The notes beneath the pieces are model-generated. The model was not told the origin of the DNA and did not search any database. It saw only the letters and a program-made list of their open reading frames with translations. Positions 25,328 to 33,687 of a stretch of DNA of 64,000 nucleotides are shown here, in pieces. This DNA comes from Microbacterium sp. SYP-A9085. GTDB taxonomy: Bacteria > Actinomycetota > Actinomycetes > Actinomycetales > Microbacteriaceae. The DNA is taken from contig NZ_WJII01000006.1 of the NCBI RefSeq assembly GCF_009649635.1, forward strand, positions 62,001 through 126,000, in the 5' to 3' direction. Position numbers and translations under genes: made by a program. Position 1 is the first letter of the stretch, and each line of letters starts with the position of its first letter.

Positions 25328-27792
25328 AAACCTGCGCCGTGCGCCTGGAACGGGGTGACCAGTCCGGTACGGGTGGATGCCGCGGCCAGCGCCTCGGCGG
25401 GCGGGAGGCCCCTGGCGAGCCCGGTGTGCATGGTCCCGAGCAGCTCGCATGCCGCGTCGTCATCGACGACGACCGGGGTGGCGATCACGCAGCGCGCCCC
25501 CGCGGACAGCCAGATCCGGGCCATGCCGATGGCCTCCTCACCCCAGCGCACCGAGGAGCGCCCGCTCTCGCACGCGGAGAGGATCACGGTCGGGGGCACC
25601 CGCGGGACGCGGTCGATGTCGTAGCCGAACAGCGTGCCATCGGCGAGCTCGAGCCCCGAGAACAGCGGGTTGTCGGCGGCATGCTGCCCGTGCGCAGCCA
25701 CGTGGAGCACGCCGACGTCGGGGGCGAGGCCGGTGAGCGCATCGACGGTGGCGGCGGCGCCCGTGAGAAGGGCGGGGTCCCTCCAGGCCGCCCCTGCCGC
25801 GCGGATCTCCTCTTCGCCGCGCGCGACGCCCGGTCCCGCGACGAAGCCGGCGGCGAATGGCGCAGTGCGCTGCGGGGTGGTGCGGTCCGGGATGCTGCGG
25901 TCGCCCACCCACTGCGACGCCGATGACGCGAGGGTGAACGGGCGGCCCCGCATCGCCGGGAGCATCGCCCACGGGATGCCGGAGAGCAGCCCGGGCGCGG
26001 TGATCACGAGCCGCCGGTCACCGGCGATGGCGAGCGGCTCATCGAGGAGGAGGGCCGAGAGCGCGGCGATGCGGTCTCGCAGCGACCGCTGCACGACATC
26101 CACCATCGGGCCGGTGCGGATGATGGCGGCCATGTCGAGGTCGGCGCGCAGCCCGGGCGTGAGCGCGCGGATCCCGTCGACGCCGGGGAGTGCGACGAGG
26201 CGGCGGCGATCGGCCGTGACGACCAGCGCGGTGAGCGCGGAGCCCGAGAAGACGTACGAGATGAGCGCGGCCGAGGCATCCAGCGCGCCGGCGAGCTCGT
26301 CGAGGTCGGCGCGGCGGTATGCGCCGTCGGCGCCGGTCTGGGCCCACTGCCGGGTGCGGGCGCGGTCGCGCAGCGCGACACCGCGCGGGCTCGTGGCCCA
26401 TGCGGGGTCGTCGGCGCGGAGCATCCGCAGCTCCGCGAGGTCCGCGGCGAGCTCGGGGTCGGGCGGCGGGCGCAGCGGGACGACCTGCTGCGTGAGCTGG
26501 CGGGCCCGCTCCGACCATTCGAAGACGACGTCCGGGCGGCGCGATCGGACCGCGGAGTCGAGGCCGATCAGCGCGAGCGCGTTGCCGTGCATGGCGACGG
26601 ATGTCTGCAGGTCGAGGCTGCCGAATGCCTGCCGCCACGCGGCCAGCGCGTCCAGGCCGGCGGCCGCATGCCGGCGGGACGCGGCATCCCGTCCTCGCGC
26701 GCGAGCGCGGGTGGCGCGCGCCTCGTGAGCGAGCAGGTGCACCTGTACGGGCGCGGACGCCGGCACTCTGATCGGCGCCGCCGTCGGCTCGCCGTGGCGG
26801 GATCGCCGAATGGCGAGAGTCAGGCTCAGCGCGACGGCCTCGCCGGGGAATCCGGCGCGGCGGAGCCGGTCGGCGAGCGCGGCGACGTCGCCGGGTGCGG
26901 GGAGCCGGCGGGATACGTCGCCAGTGAGCGCCGCGCGCACCCGGATCGCGTCGGCGCGAGCCTCCCATGCCGCGTTGCCGAGCGCGGCGAAGCGGCGTAC
27001 AGCCGCGGCGGCGATGCGGCGAGCCCGGGCCGGGTCGTGCAGGAGCTGCGAGCAGGCGAGCTGGAACTCCGCTTCCGCGCGCAGCTGCGGCATCCGCTGT
27101 GCTCCGAAGACGGCCGCGCTGGTCTCGAAGAGGCGCTCGGCGTCGCGGGTGAGGCCGGCGTCGCGGAGGACCTCGGCGCGGTCGGCGTCGCAGATGCCTG
27201 CGGCGACGGGGGATGCCGCGGCCCGCGGCCGCGCCGCCTGCATGCCGTTCAGCGCCGCGATCAGGTCGCCCTGCAGCAGCGCGACATACGCGCGGTTGTG
27301 CTGCGCCTGGCCGGCGTCGACCGGCAGATCGGCGTCGGTGAAAGTGCGTTCGGCGTGCTCGAGGTCGTCGGCGGCGCCGTCGAGGTCGCGCAGCTGCAGC
27401 CGCGTGACGCTGCGGTTCATGCGCACGCGCGCCTGCGCGACCGGGTCGGCGGCCAGCCCGTCGATAGCGTCGGAGAGCTCGCGCAGCGCCTCGCGCAGGC
27501 GTCCGCCCATGAGTGCCAGCGCGCCCAGCTGGCCGAGGAGCACCGCGCGGGTGTCCTCGCGGAGCCCGGGCAGCGCTATGGCCTGACGGCAGAGGCGCTC
27601 GGCCTCCGCCGGCATCCCGGTGCGCTGTCGTACGACCGCGCGCGTGCCCATGATGCGGGCGCGCAGGTCGACGTCCCGTCCCGACGCGGCCAGGGCGGCA
27701 GCATCCCGGAGCGTGCGTTCGGCCTGCACGAACCGGCCGCGGATGCTCTCGTCCACGGCGCGGCGATGCAGTTCCTCGGCGCTGCCGCTCAC
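25324..27792 (-). CDS. TPR-CHAT protein (caspase-like cysteine protease)
   Basis: An 822-residue protein. The N-terminal 330 residues or so are helical TPR-type repeats rich in A-x-x-x-L-x-x-A patterns. The C-terminal third is a CHAT domain with catalytic His 701 (V-L-H-V-A-A-H-G-Q-H) and Cys 741 (I-L-S-A-C-E-S-G), the dyad of the clan CD caspase-like peptidases. No signal peptide is seen. GTG 27792 was chosen because GGGAGAAG lies nine bases upstream. The frame continues upstream only through a non-coding repeat array. CHAT proteases act as regulated effectors in signalling and defence. The TPR part would sense a partner. Confidence 0.92.
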   Translation of the reverse strand: MSGSAEELHRRAVDESIRGRFVQAERTLRDAAALAASGRDVDLRARIMGTRAVVRQRTGMPAEAERLCRQAIALPGLREDTRAVLLGQLGALALMGGRLREALRELSDAIDGLAADPVAQARVRMNRSVTRLQLRDLDGAADDLEHAERTFTDADLPVDAGQAQHNRAYVALLQGDLIAALNGMQAARPRAAASPVAAGICDADRAEVLRDAGLTRDAERLFETSAAVFGAQRMPQLRAEAEFQLACSQLLHDPARARRIAAAAVRRFAALGNAAWEARADAIRVRAALTGDVSRRLPAPGDVAALADRLRRAGFPGEAVALSLTLAIRRSRHGEPTAAPIRVPASAPVQVHLLAHEARATRARARGRDAASRRHAAAGLDALAAWRQAFGSLDLQTSVAMHGNALALIGLDSAVRSRRPDVVFEWSERARQLTQQVVPLRPPPDPELAADLAELRMLRADDPAWATSPRGVALRDRARTRQWAQTGADGAYRRADLDELAGALDASAALISYVFSGSALTALVVTADRRRLVALPGVDGIRALTPGLRADLDMAAIIRTGPMVDVVQRSLRDRIAALSALLLDEPLAIAGDRRLVITAPGLLSGIPWAMLPAMRGRPFTLASSASQWVGDRSIPDRTTPQRTAPFAAGFVAGPGVARGEEEIRAAGAAWRDPALLTGAAATVDALTGLAPDVGVLHVAAHGQHAADNPLFSGLELADGTLFGYDIDRVPRVPPTVILSACESGRSSVRWGEEAIGMARIWLSAGARCVIATPVVVDDDAACELLGTMHTGLARGLPPAEALAAASTRTGLVTPFQAHGAGF

Positions 27793-27847
27793 GTTCTCAT
27801 TCTTCTCCCGCCGCCCCGCCCGCGCGCCCCCCCCCCGTCCGCGCCCC

Positions 27848-28055
27848 GCGAGGCATCCCCCAAATCCGCGAGGCAGCCCCCAACTCCCCGAGGCAGCCCC
27901 TAACTTCACGAGCCTGCCCTGGACGCGAGGCAGCCCCGAAATGCGCGAGGCAGCCCCCAACTCCCCGAGGCAGCCCCGAACGCAAGGGATGCCTCGCGAA
28001 GTTAAGGGATGCCTCGCGAAGTTGAGGGATGCCTCGCGAACTTGGGGGATGCCTC
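27848..28055. repeat. Convergent arrays of a 20-bp repeat
   Basis: From 27848 to about 27980 there are six to seven copies of GCGAGGCA(T/G)CCCC followed by a variable AACTTC or AACTCC tail, one of them degenerate. From 27984 four copies of the reverse complement, AAGGGATGCCTCGCGAAGTT, follow at an exact 20-base period. The two halves can pair into one long hairpin. The array lies between the CHAT gene and the small beta-domain gene, and a run of ten C residues (27827-27836) precedes it. No gene is present. Confidence 0.9.
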
Positions 28056-28083
28056 GCGCGGCGGGCGCGCGGAGCGCGGCGGG

Positions 28084-28551
28084 TCAGACCTCGAACTGCG
28101 GGGTCTGGAACTCGCGGGCATCACCGGCGCCGTCGCGCACGGACAGGCGGATCCGGGTCAGGCCAGGGCGCACCCCGTCGAACGCGAACCGGCCGTGCTC
28201 CCCCGGCGCGGCGCTGCGCTCGTCGCCCGCCTGCACCAGGCGCACGGCGACCGCCGCGGAATCCACCCACCCGTCGATGCGGCGCTCTCCGCCTTCCGCG
28301 ACCGTCACGTGCAGCAGCACGCTGGTCCTACCGTCGCTGAACTGCAGCGTCGCCTCATCGCCCTCGCCGCGCACCGCAGCGTACTCGCCCTCGACCAGGG
28401 TCAGCAGAGCGTATTCGCGAGACAGGTCCGCAACCGCGACGGCAGCCACCATCCTGTCGACAAGCCCCGCCGGCACCGGGTCGCGCTTCTGCCATTCGGC
28501 GCGCAGCCGCGCGAACAGCGCGGCGTCGGCGGCGACATCCTCATTCTCCAT
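28084..28551 (-). CDS. Small protein with helical N-terminus and beta-sandwich-like C-terminus, sigma-factor neighbour
   Basis: A 155-residue protein. Residues 1-60 are helical and acidic (A-L-F-A-R-L-R-A-E-W-Q-K-R-D-P-V-P-A-G-L-V-D-R-M). The rest alternates beta strands (V-L-L-H-V-T-V-A, I-D-G-W-V-D, G-R-F-A-F-D-G-V-R-P-G, T-R-I-R-L-S-V), resembling a carboxypeptidase-regulatory or Ig-like domain. The start overlaps the end of the sigma-factor gene by 11 bases, the usual place of an anti-sigma factor. There is no zinc H-x3-C-x2-C motif and no membrane helix. A soluble partner or regulator of the sigma factor is the best guess. Confidence 0.8.
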   Translation of the reverse strand: MENEDVAADAALFARLRAEWQKRDPVPAGLVDRMVAAVAVADLSREYALLTLVEGEYAAVRGEGDEATLQFSDGRTSVLLHVTVAEGGERRIDGWVDSAAVAVRLVQAGDERSAAPGEHGRFAFDGVRPGLTRIRLSVRDGAGDAREFQTPQFEV

Positions 28552-29173
28552 ATGCCGACACCCCCTCTTCGCCGAGCAGGGTGCGCAGCTTGGCGAGGCA
28601 CCGCTGCCGCGTCGGGCCGATCGAGCCGATCGGGATCGCGAGGTCCTTCGCCATCCGGGCGTAGTCGGGCCGGTCGTCGAACGCTATGACGCGCAGCAGC
28701 CGCCGGCACCGTTCGGTGAGCTGGGCGACGGCATCCCACAGCCGGTTCGCTTCCGCGGACCGGGATGCCGACGCCTCGGCCGACTCGTGGGTGGGCAGGT
28801 GCGGCTCAAGAGACTCCGTCTCGGTGACGTCGGTGCGCCGCCCGGCACGGCCCACACGCCACGCCTCGCGGCGCGCGCAGGTGGTCAGCCACCCGGACAC
28901 CGCGCGCGGGTCCGCGATCGTCTCGTGCCGGCGGACGAGGGTCAGCCAGGTCGTCTGCACGACGTCCTCGGCGAGCGCCGCGTCCAGCCCGTACGCCCGC
29001 ACGACGTGCCACAGCGTCGGCGTCATCAACCGCACGAGCTGGTCCATTGCCCGCGTCTCACCCTCGCGCCATGCCGCGAAGAGGGCGCCCGCCTGCTCCC
29101 ACCGGCTCGGCTGGGCGGTGTCACCCGTGGCCGGCGGCGGGTCGAGGGAGGTCATGTCGACAATTGTGTCCAC
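28541..29173 (-). CDS. ECF-type RNA polymerase sigma factor
   Basis: A 210-residue sigma-70 family protein with only regions 2 and 4. Region 2: L-W-H-V-V-R-A-Y-G-L-D-A-A-L-A-E-D-V-V-Q-T-T-W-L. Region 4 helix-turn-helix: Y-A-R-M-A-K-D-L-A-I-P-I-G-S-I-G-P-T-R-Q-R-C-L-A-K-L. The region 2-4 linker is about 50 residues. The start may be GTG 29173 or ATG 29155, and neither has a clear ribosome site. It is the first gene of the minus-strand set that continues with the small beta protein, CHAT protease and subtilisin, so it probably drives that set. Confidence 0.9.
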   Translation of the reverse strand: MDTIVDMTSLDPPPATGDTAQPSRWEQAGALFAAWREGETRAMDQLVRLMTPTLWHVVRAYGLDAALAEDVVQTTWLTLVRRHETIADPRAVSGWLTTCARREAWRVGRAGRRTDVTETESLEPHLPTHESAEASASRSAEANRLWDAVAQLTERCRRLLRVIAFDDRPDYARMAKDLAIPIGSIGPTRQRCLAKLRTLLGEEGVSAYGE

Positions 29174-29237
29174 ATCAGGACAGAGGACGGTAGACCCCGC
29201 CCTGATACCACGGGGTTCCGCTCCCCGCCCGCCCCCC

Positions 29238-31412
29238 TCACCGCCCCGGCATCGCCGCGGCCACCGAGGCCTCCACGGAGTGGTCGGGATCGACCGCGTC
29301 GTCGCTGTGCGCGCCGAGCACCGCGAGCGTCCGCGGCTGCAGCGTCACCGTTCCCCCCGGCGGCACGGGACCGTCACCGTCACTGTGCGCACCGGTCTCG
29401 ACGAGGATGTCCCACCGCGGCGAGCGCTGCCCGACGGGGATGCGGAACTCGATCGGCTCGTCGCTCGCGTTGAACAGGATCAGGAAATGCCGGTCCGTGA
29501 TCGGCCGCCCTCGCGCATCCCGCTCGCGGATGCCGTCGCCGTTCAGGAACACGCCGATCGCGCGCCCGAAGCCCGAGTCCCAGTCCTCCGGCCGCATCGG
29601 CGTCCCATCCGGGCGCAGCCACGAGATGTCGGGCAGCGGCGCGCCGGCCGCCCGCACGACCGGGTGCCCGTCGAAGAAGCGCCGCCGCCGGAAGGTCGGA
29701 TGCTCCCTCCGCAGCGCCGCAAGCATGGCGGTGAACTCGATGAGCGGCTGGTCCGCGGCATCCCAATCGACCCAGGTCAGCTCGCTGTCCTGGTTATACG
29801 CGTTGTTGTTGCCGAGCTGAGTGCGTCCGAGCTCGTCGCCGTGCGAGAGCATCGGCACGCCCTGGCTCAGCAGCAGCGTCGCGATGAAGTTGCGCTGCTG
29901 CCGGGCGCGCAGGGCCAGGATGTCGGGATCGTCGGTGGGTCCCTCCACGCCGCCGTTCCACGAGCGATTGTCGTCGGTGCCGTCGCGGCCCTGCTCGCCG
30001 TTCGCGTCGTTGTGTTTCTCGTTGTACGAGACGAGGTCGCGCAGCGTGAAGCCGTCGTGCGCGGTCACGAAGTTGATGGATGCCACCGGCCGGCGCCCTG
30101 AATTCGCGTACAGGTCGCTGGATCCGGTCAGGCGCGACGCGAACTCGCCGAGCGCCTGCGGCTCGCCGCGCCAGAAGTCGCGGACGGTGTCGCGGTACTG
30201 CCCGTTCCACTCCGTCCACAGCGGCGGGAAGTTGCCCACCTGGTACCCGCCGGGTCCGACATCCCACGGCTCGGCGATGAGCTTTACCTGCGAGATCACC
30301 GGGTCCTGCTGCACGATGTCGAAGAACGCGCTCAGCCGGTCGACCTCGTAGAACTCCCGCGCCAGCGTGGATGCCAGGTCGAACCGGAACCCGTCGACGT
30401 GCATCTCGAGCACCCAGTATCGCAGCGAGTCCATGATCAGCTGCAGCGTGTGCGGGTGGCTGACGTTCAGGCTGTTCCCGGTGCCGGTGTAGTCGGTGTA
30501 CGTGGCGGGGTCGTTCTCGTCGAGCTTGTAGTAGGCGGCGTTGTCGATGCCGCGCATGCTCAGCGTCGGCCCGAACTCGTTGCCCTCGGCGGTGTGGTTG
30601 TAGACGACGTCGAGGATCACTTCGATCCCGGCGACGTGCAGCGCCCGCACCATCGCCTTGAACTCCTGCACCTGCTGGCCGCGGTCGCCGCCGGACGCGT
30701 ACCCGTTGTGCGGGGCGAGGAACGCAATCGTGTTGTAGCCCCAGTAGTTGCCTCGCTCCTGCTCGGCGACGGCCGCGGCATCCACGAACTGATGCACGGG
30801 CATCAGCTCGATCGCCGTGACGCCGATCCGGTGCAGGTGCGCGATGATCGCGGGGTGGGCGATCGCGGTGTAGGTGCCGCGGATGGCCTCCGGGATGTCG
30901 GGATGCCGCGCGGTCAGGCCCTTCACGTGCGCCTCGTAGATCACGGTCCGCGCGTACGGGGTATTCGGCGGACGATCGCCGCGCCAGTCGAAGTACGGGT
31001 TTATCACGACGCAGGTCATCGCCGCCGCGGCGGAGTCGTCGTCGTTGCGGAGGTCGGGGTCGTCGAGGTCGTAGCCGAACAGCGCCTGCCCCGGTGTCAC
31101 GGCGCCCTCGACGGCCTTCGCGTACGGGTCGATCAGGAGCTTGGCCGGGTTGAACCGCTTGCCGGTCGCGGGGTCGTACTCCCCGTGCACGCGGTAGCCG
31201 TAGCGCTGCCCGGGGGCGACGTGCGGCAGGTACACGTGCCAGACATAGCCGTCGACGTCCCCGAGCTCGACGCGCGTCTCCGTCCCGTCCTCGGCGAACA
31301 GGCACAGCTCGATGCGCTCGGCCTGCTCGCTGAACAGGCTGAAGTTCGTCCCGTTGCCGTCGTACGTCGCCCCGAGTGGATAGGGCGTTCCGGGCCAGGT
31401 CTCCACCGGCAT
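29238..31412 (-). CDS. glgX: Glycogen debranching enzyme GlgX
   Basis: A 724-residue GH13 enzyme that hydrolyses alpha-1,6 branches of phosphorylase-limit glycogen in the cytoplasm. An N-terminal CBM48-like domain (P-L-G-A-T-Y-D-G-N-G-T-N-F-S-L-F-S) precedes the barrel. G-F-R-F-D-L-A-S gives the nucleophile Asp, L-I-A-E-P-W-D-V the acid Glu and T-A-H-D-G-F-T the third Asp. The length is normal. ATG 31412 abuts the GGAGG site, and GTG 31406, two codons on and seven bases from GGAGG, is the better-spaced start and matches how relatives begin (E-T-W-P-G-T). It is a monocistronic gene. No other glycogen genes are nearby. Confidence 0.95.
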   Translation of the reverse strand: MPVETWPGTPYPLGATYDGNGTNFSLFSEQAERIELCLFAEDGTETRVELGDVDGYVWHVYLPHVAPGQRYGYRVHGEYDPATGKRFNPAKLLIDPYAKAVEGAVTPGQALFGYDLDDPDLRNDDDSAAAAMTCVVINPYFDWRGDRPPNTPYARTVIYEAHVKGLTARHPDIPEAIRGTYTAIAHPAIIAHLHRIGVTAIELMPVHQFVDAAAVAEQERGNYWGYNTIAFLAPHNGYASGGDRGQQVQEFKAMVRALHVAGIEVILDVVYNHTAEGNEFGPTLSMRGIDNAAYYKLDENDPATYTDYTGTGNSLNVSHPHTLQLIMDSLRYWVLEMHVDGFRFDLASTLAREFYEVDRLSAFFDIVQQDPVISQVKLIAEPWDVGPGGYQVGNFPPLWTEWNGQYRDTVRDFWRGEPQALGEFASRLTGSSDLYANSGRRPVASINFVTAHDGFTLRDLVSYNEKHNDANGEQGRDGTDDNRSWNGGVEGPTDDPDILALRARQQRNFIATLLLSQGVPMLSHGDELGRTQLGNNNAYNQDSELTWVDWDAADQPLIEFTAMLAALRREHPTFRRRRFFDGHPVVRAAGAPLPDISWLRPDGTPMRPEDWDSGFGRAIGVFLNGDGIRERDARGRPITDRHFLILFNASDEPIEFRIPVGQRSPRWDILVETGAHSDGDGPVPPGGTVTLQPRTLAVLGAHSDDAVDPDHSVEASVAAAMPGR

Positions 31413-31494
31413 CCCTCCGCTTCGACCCGCCCCACACTACCTGCCGGTTCCTCCGCGTAGCGTCAAGGGGCAGGGGCAGGGTCGCCGGCCGGGG

Positions 31495-31983
31495 TCACGT
31501 CGCGCCGGCGGGCGGGTCGCGCAGCAGCGCCACGTGCTCGTCGAGGTACCCCCGCAGCGGCGTGAACCCGCCGGTGCGGCTCCAGCGGACGCTCGGCACT
31601 CCGTCGACGAGCGCGAGGGGCCCGGATGCCGCGCCCTGCGCGACCGCGTCGACGTCGATCGGCGTCCACCCGACGTGCACGGTCTCGCCCTCCGCGAAGC
31701 CGCCGCGGCGGGCGGCCCCCGCGAGCGCCGCCCGCTCACGCTGCGACTGCGCTGTGAAGCCGCGCCGCACCTCCTCGCGGGCGCGCACGATGTCGCCGGT
31801 GGCCAGCAGCGCGTCCGCGGCCAGCAGCAGGACGCCGAGGTGCCACGCCTCGCCGACCGGAACGACCCGTGCGGCCCGGGGGATGCCGAGAATCCGGCGC
31901 ACCGGGACGTACTCGCCGAGCCGCTCGCGCGGTGCGTCCGCGAGACGCCGGCGCGCGGCATCCAGCATCTCGGCGATCTCCAC
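31495..31983 (-). CDS. Conserved actinobacterial protein of unknown function
   Basis: A 162-residue soluble protein. It opens with a helical stretch (E-M-L-D-A-A-R-R-R-L-A), then V-P-V-R-R-I-L-G-I-P, a helical hairpin (A-W-H-L-G-V-L-L-L-A-A-D-A-L-L-A-T-G-D-I-V-R) and the phrase F-A-E-G-E-T-V-H-V-G-W-T-P. I have a memory of close relatives in Microbacterium being called 'glutaminase', but no glutaminase motif is visible, so I do not use that name. GTG 31983 is the likely start. An ATG 36 bases further upstream (32019) is possible. Confidence 0.65.
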   Translation of the reverse strand: MEIAEMLDAARRRLADAPRERLGEYVPVRRILGIPRAARVVPVGEAWHLGVLLLAADALLATGDIVRAREEVRRGFTAQSQRERAALAGAARRGGFAEGETVHVGWTPIDVDAVAQGAASGPLALVDGVPSVRWSRTGGFTPLRGYLDEHVALLRDPPAGAT

Positions 31984-32040
31984 CCGGCCAGGGTACCCAC
32001 CGGTGTGCGGCGGATTCATGCAGCTCGGCCGGCACAATCC

Positions 32041-32068
32041 CGCCCCGAACGCAGGAATCCGCCCCAGA
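32041..32068. repeat. 28-bp interspersed element, copy 1
   Basis: CGCCCCGAACGCAGG, three bases, then CCGCCCC: the same 28-bp element recurs inverted at 38261-38288, with 23 of 28 bases identical by hand alignment. It lies in the 93-base gap upstream of the unknown gene and downstream of the alarmone synthetase. Confidence 0.6.
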
Positions 32069-32076
32069 CGAAGGCG

Positions 32077-32775
32077 TCACACCGCGAACACGCGCGGGTC
32101 GGCCTCGAGCTGCCGCATGCCGCCGTGCAGCTCACGGTGGAGGCGCTCCATGCGCGCATCCAGGTGCGCGGCCGAGTCGGCGGCATCCTTCAGCTCCGCG
32201 AGCAACTCTCCCGGCACCTGCTGGCGGTACTTGTAGTAGATCTTGTGCTCCAGACTCGCCCAGAAGTCCATCGCTATCGTGCGGAACTGCACCTCGACGG
32301 GCACCTCCACCGGCCCAGTGGACAGGAACACGGGCACCCCGATGATCGCGTGCAGGCTCTTGTAGCCGTTCGGCTTGGGCGCGGCGATGTAGTCCTTCAC
32401 GCGCCGCACGGTGATGTCGGACTGCGTGGTGAGCAGGTCGAAACGACGGTACGCGTCGGCGGTGAAGCTCGTCGTGATCCGGATGCCGGCGATGTCGGTG
32501 ATGCGGGCGCGGATGCTGTCGAAATCGGCATCGATGCCCTTGCGGGCTATCTTCTCGACGAGGCTGTCGGCGCTTTTGACCCTGCTGGAGACGTGCTCGA
32601 TCGGGTTGTAGTCGTGCAGGTACTGGAACTCGTCGCGGAGGATGTCGATCGTCGTGGACACCTCCGCCAACCCGAAGCGGTACGGCAGGAGGAACCGCTG
32701 GAGCTCGTCGCGCACTGTGCGCAGCTGCGCGGGCGACATCTCGACGGGGACATCCAGGTCGGGGTGATCGAGCAT
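32077..32775 (-). CDS. Small alarmone synthetase (RelA/SpoT domain, RelQ-like)
   Basis: A 232-residue single-domain (p)ppGpp synthetase. I-T-D-I-A-G-I-R-I-T and Y-K-S-L-H-A-I-I are the nucleotide-binding and catalytic segments. V-E-V-Q-F-R-T and W-A-S-L-E-H-K-I-Y-Y-K complete the synthetase fold, including the catalytic Glu. There is no HD hydrolase, TGS or ACT domain. It should transfer pyrophosphate from ATP to GTP/GDP in the cytoplasm, adding to a full-length Rel elsewhere in the genome. ATG 32775 is used, with GTG 32781 just upstream as an alternative. It is a single gene, divergent from the PaiB-like gene. Confidence 0.9.
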   Translation of the reverse strand: MLDHPDLDVPVEMSPAQLRTVRDELQRFLLPYRFGLAEVSTTIDILRDEFQYLHDYNPIEHVSSRVKSADSLVEKIARKGIDADFDSIRARITDIAGIRITTSFTADAYRRFDLLTTQSDITVRRVKDYIAAPKPNGYKSLHAIIGVPVFLSTGPVEVPVEVQFRTIAMDFWASLEHKIYYKYRQQVPGELLAELKDAADSAAHLDARMERLHRELHGGMRQLEADPRVFAV

Positions 32776-32891
32776 GGTCACACGCTAGGGGCGGTCTCTG
32801 ACAGTGGGGTTTGCATCCGGCGCCCAACTGAGCAATCCGCTGGGAAGGGGGTCTCGCGTGGCCCTGGCGTCGCGCGGCGTAGTGTCGACAC

Positions 32892-33506
32892 ATGTACGTC
32901 CCGCATTTCAACCGCATCGACGACCTCGACGCCGCCCGGGCCTTCGTCCGGGAGGCGGCCGTCGGCACGCTGATCACAGCCGGTGCCGACGGGGTGCCGG
33001 ATGCCACGCTCCTGCCGATCCTGTGGGATGGCGACCGTGTCGTCGCGCACTTCGCGCGCGCGAACGAGCACTGGAAGCGCATCGCGGACGGCGCGGACGG
33101 GCTGTTCGTCGTGTACGGACCGGACGCGTACGTGACCCCCTCCTGGTACGCCGCGAAGGCCGAGCACGGCAGGGTGGTACCGACCTGGAACTACTCCGCG
33201 GTGCACCTGCGCGGACCGGTGACCGTGCACGAGGATCCGGCATGGCTGGAGACGGCAGTGACGATGCTGACCGAGCGGCACGAGGGCACCCGGGACGAGC
33301 CGTGGGCGGTGACGGATGCGCCGGACGCATACGTGGCCGGGCAGCTGCGCGCGATAGTCGGGCTGGAGATGCGGGTCGAGGATGTCGACGCGAAGGCGAA
33401 GTGGAGCCAGAACCGCTCCGACGCCGACCGCGCCGGCGTGGTCGCCGGGTACGAGGCGGAGGATCGGCCGATCGCCGCCGAGCACGTCCGCACCGGGCGG
33501 CTCTGA
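32892..33506 (+). CDS. PaiB-like FMN-binding protein
   Basis: A 204-residue protein of the FMN-binding split-barrel PaiB family (named after a negative regulator in Bacillus). It begins M-Y-V-P-H-F-N and continues with G-T-L-I-T-A-G-A-D-G-V-P-D-A-T-L-L-P. T-P-S-W-Y-A-A-K and V-P-T-W-N-Y are the family hallmarks, and the C-terminal K-W-S-Q-N-R-S is conserved. There is no DNA-binding domain. An oxidoreductase or flavin-sensing role is likely. The start lacks a ribosome site, and TAGTGT seven bases upstream would fit a leaderless message. Confidence 0.88.
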   Translation: MYVPHFNRIDDLDAARAFVREAAVGTLITAGADGVPDATLLPILWDGDRVVAHFARANEHWKRIADGADGLFVVYGPDAYVTPSWYAAKAEHGRVVPTWNYSAVHLRGPVTVHEDPAWLETAVTMLTERHEGTRDEPWAVTDAPDAYVAGQLRAIVGLEMRVEDVDAKAKWSQNRSDADRAGVVAGYEAEDRPIAAEHVRTGRL

Positions 33507-33577
33507 GCCGCGCCGCGCGCCATCCGCGCGCCGTCCGCGCCATCCGCGACATCCGCGCGCCGCTCGACCGGAGGGCA

Positions 33578-33647
33578 TTCCGCCGAGGCGAGGGCATTCC
33601 GTCGCCGAGAGTCCTCCGCTCGCGCGAATCCCCTCCGCTCGGCGGAA
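33578..33647. repeat. Inverted-repeat intergenic element
   Basis: TTCCGCCGAG (33578-33587) and CTCGGCGGAA (33638-33647) are perfect 10-bp arms. GAGGGCATTCCG occurs twice at the left end (33571 and 33590) as a direct repeat. It lies between the convergent PaiB-like and NRDE genes, where a terminator would be expected, but the 50-base loop and direct repeats suggest a mobile or REP-like element. Confidence 0.55.
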
Positions 33648-33687
33648 GGCACATTTCTCTGCGAGGCGGGTCGCGCGGCGAAACGCG

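Noticed and set aside
25080-25463. N-terminal extension of the subtilisin frame to 25463
   Set aside because: The frame stays open into the CHAT gene, but the composition is shadow-like and a strong ribosome site supports ATG 25079.
27827-27836. Run of ten C residues as a phase-variation switch
   Set aside because: It lies upstream of the chosen CHAT start and does not interrupt a reading frame. Its effect on a promoter is possible but unsupported.
27793-27960. N-terminal extension of the CHAT frame through the repeat array
   Set aside because: The added residues are just translated 20-bp repeats. GTG 27792 has a proper ribosome site and the TPR helices begin there.
27848-28055. CRISPR array
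   Set aside because: The 20-bp units are nearly contiguous, without unique spacers, and change orientation in the middle. No cas genes are present.
31495-31983. Calling this protein a glutaminase
   Set aside because: That name is only a recollection of automatic annotations. No glutaminase active-site motif can be seen.
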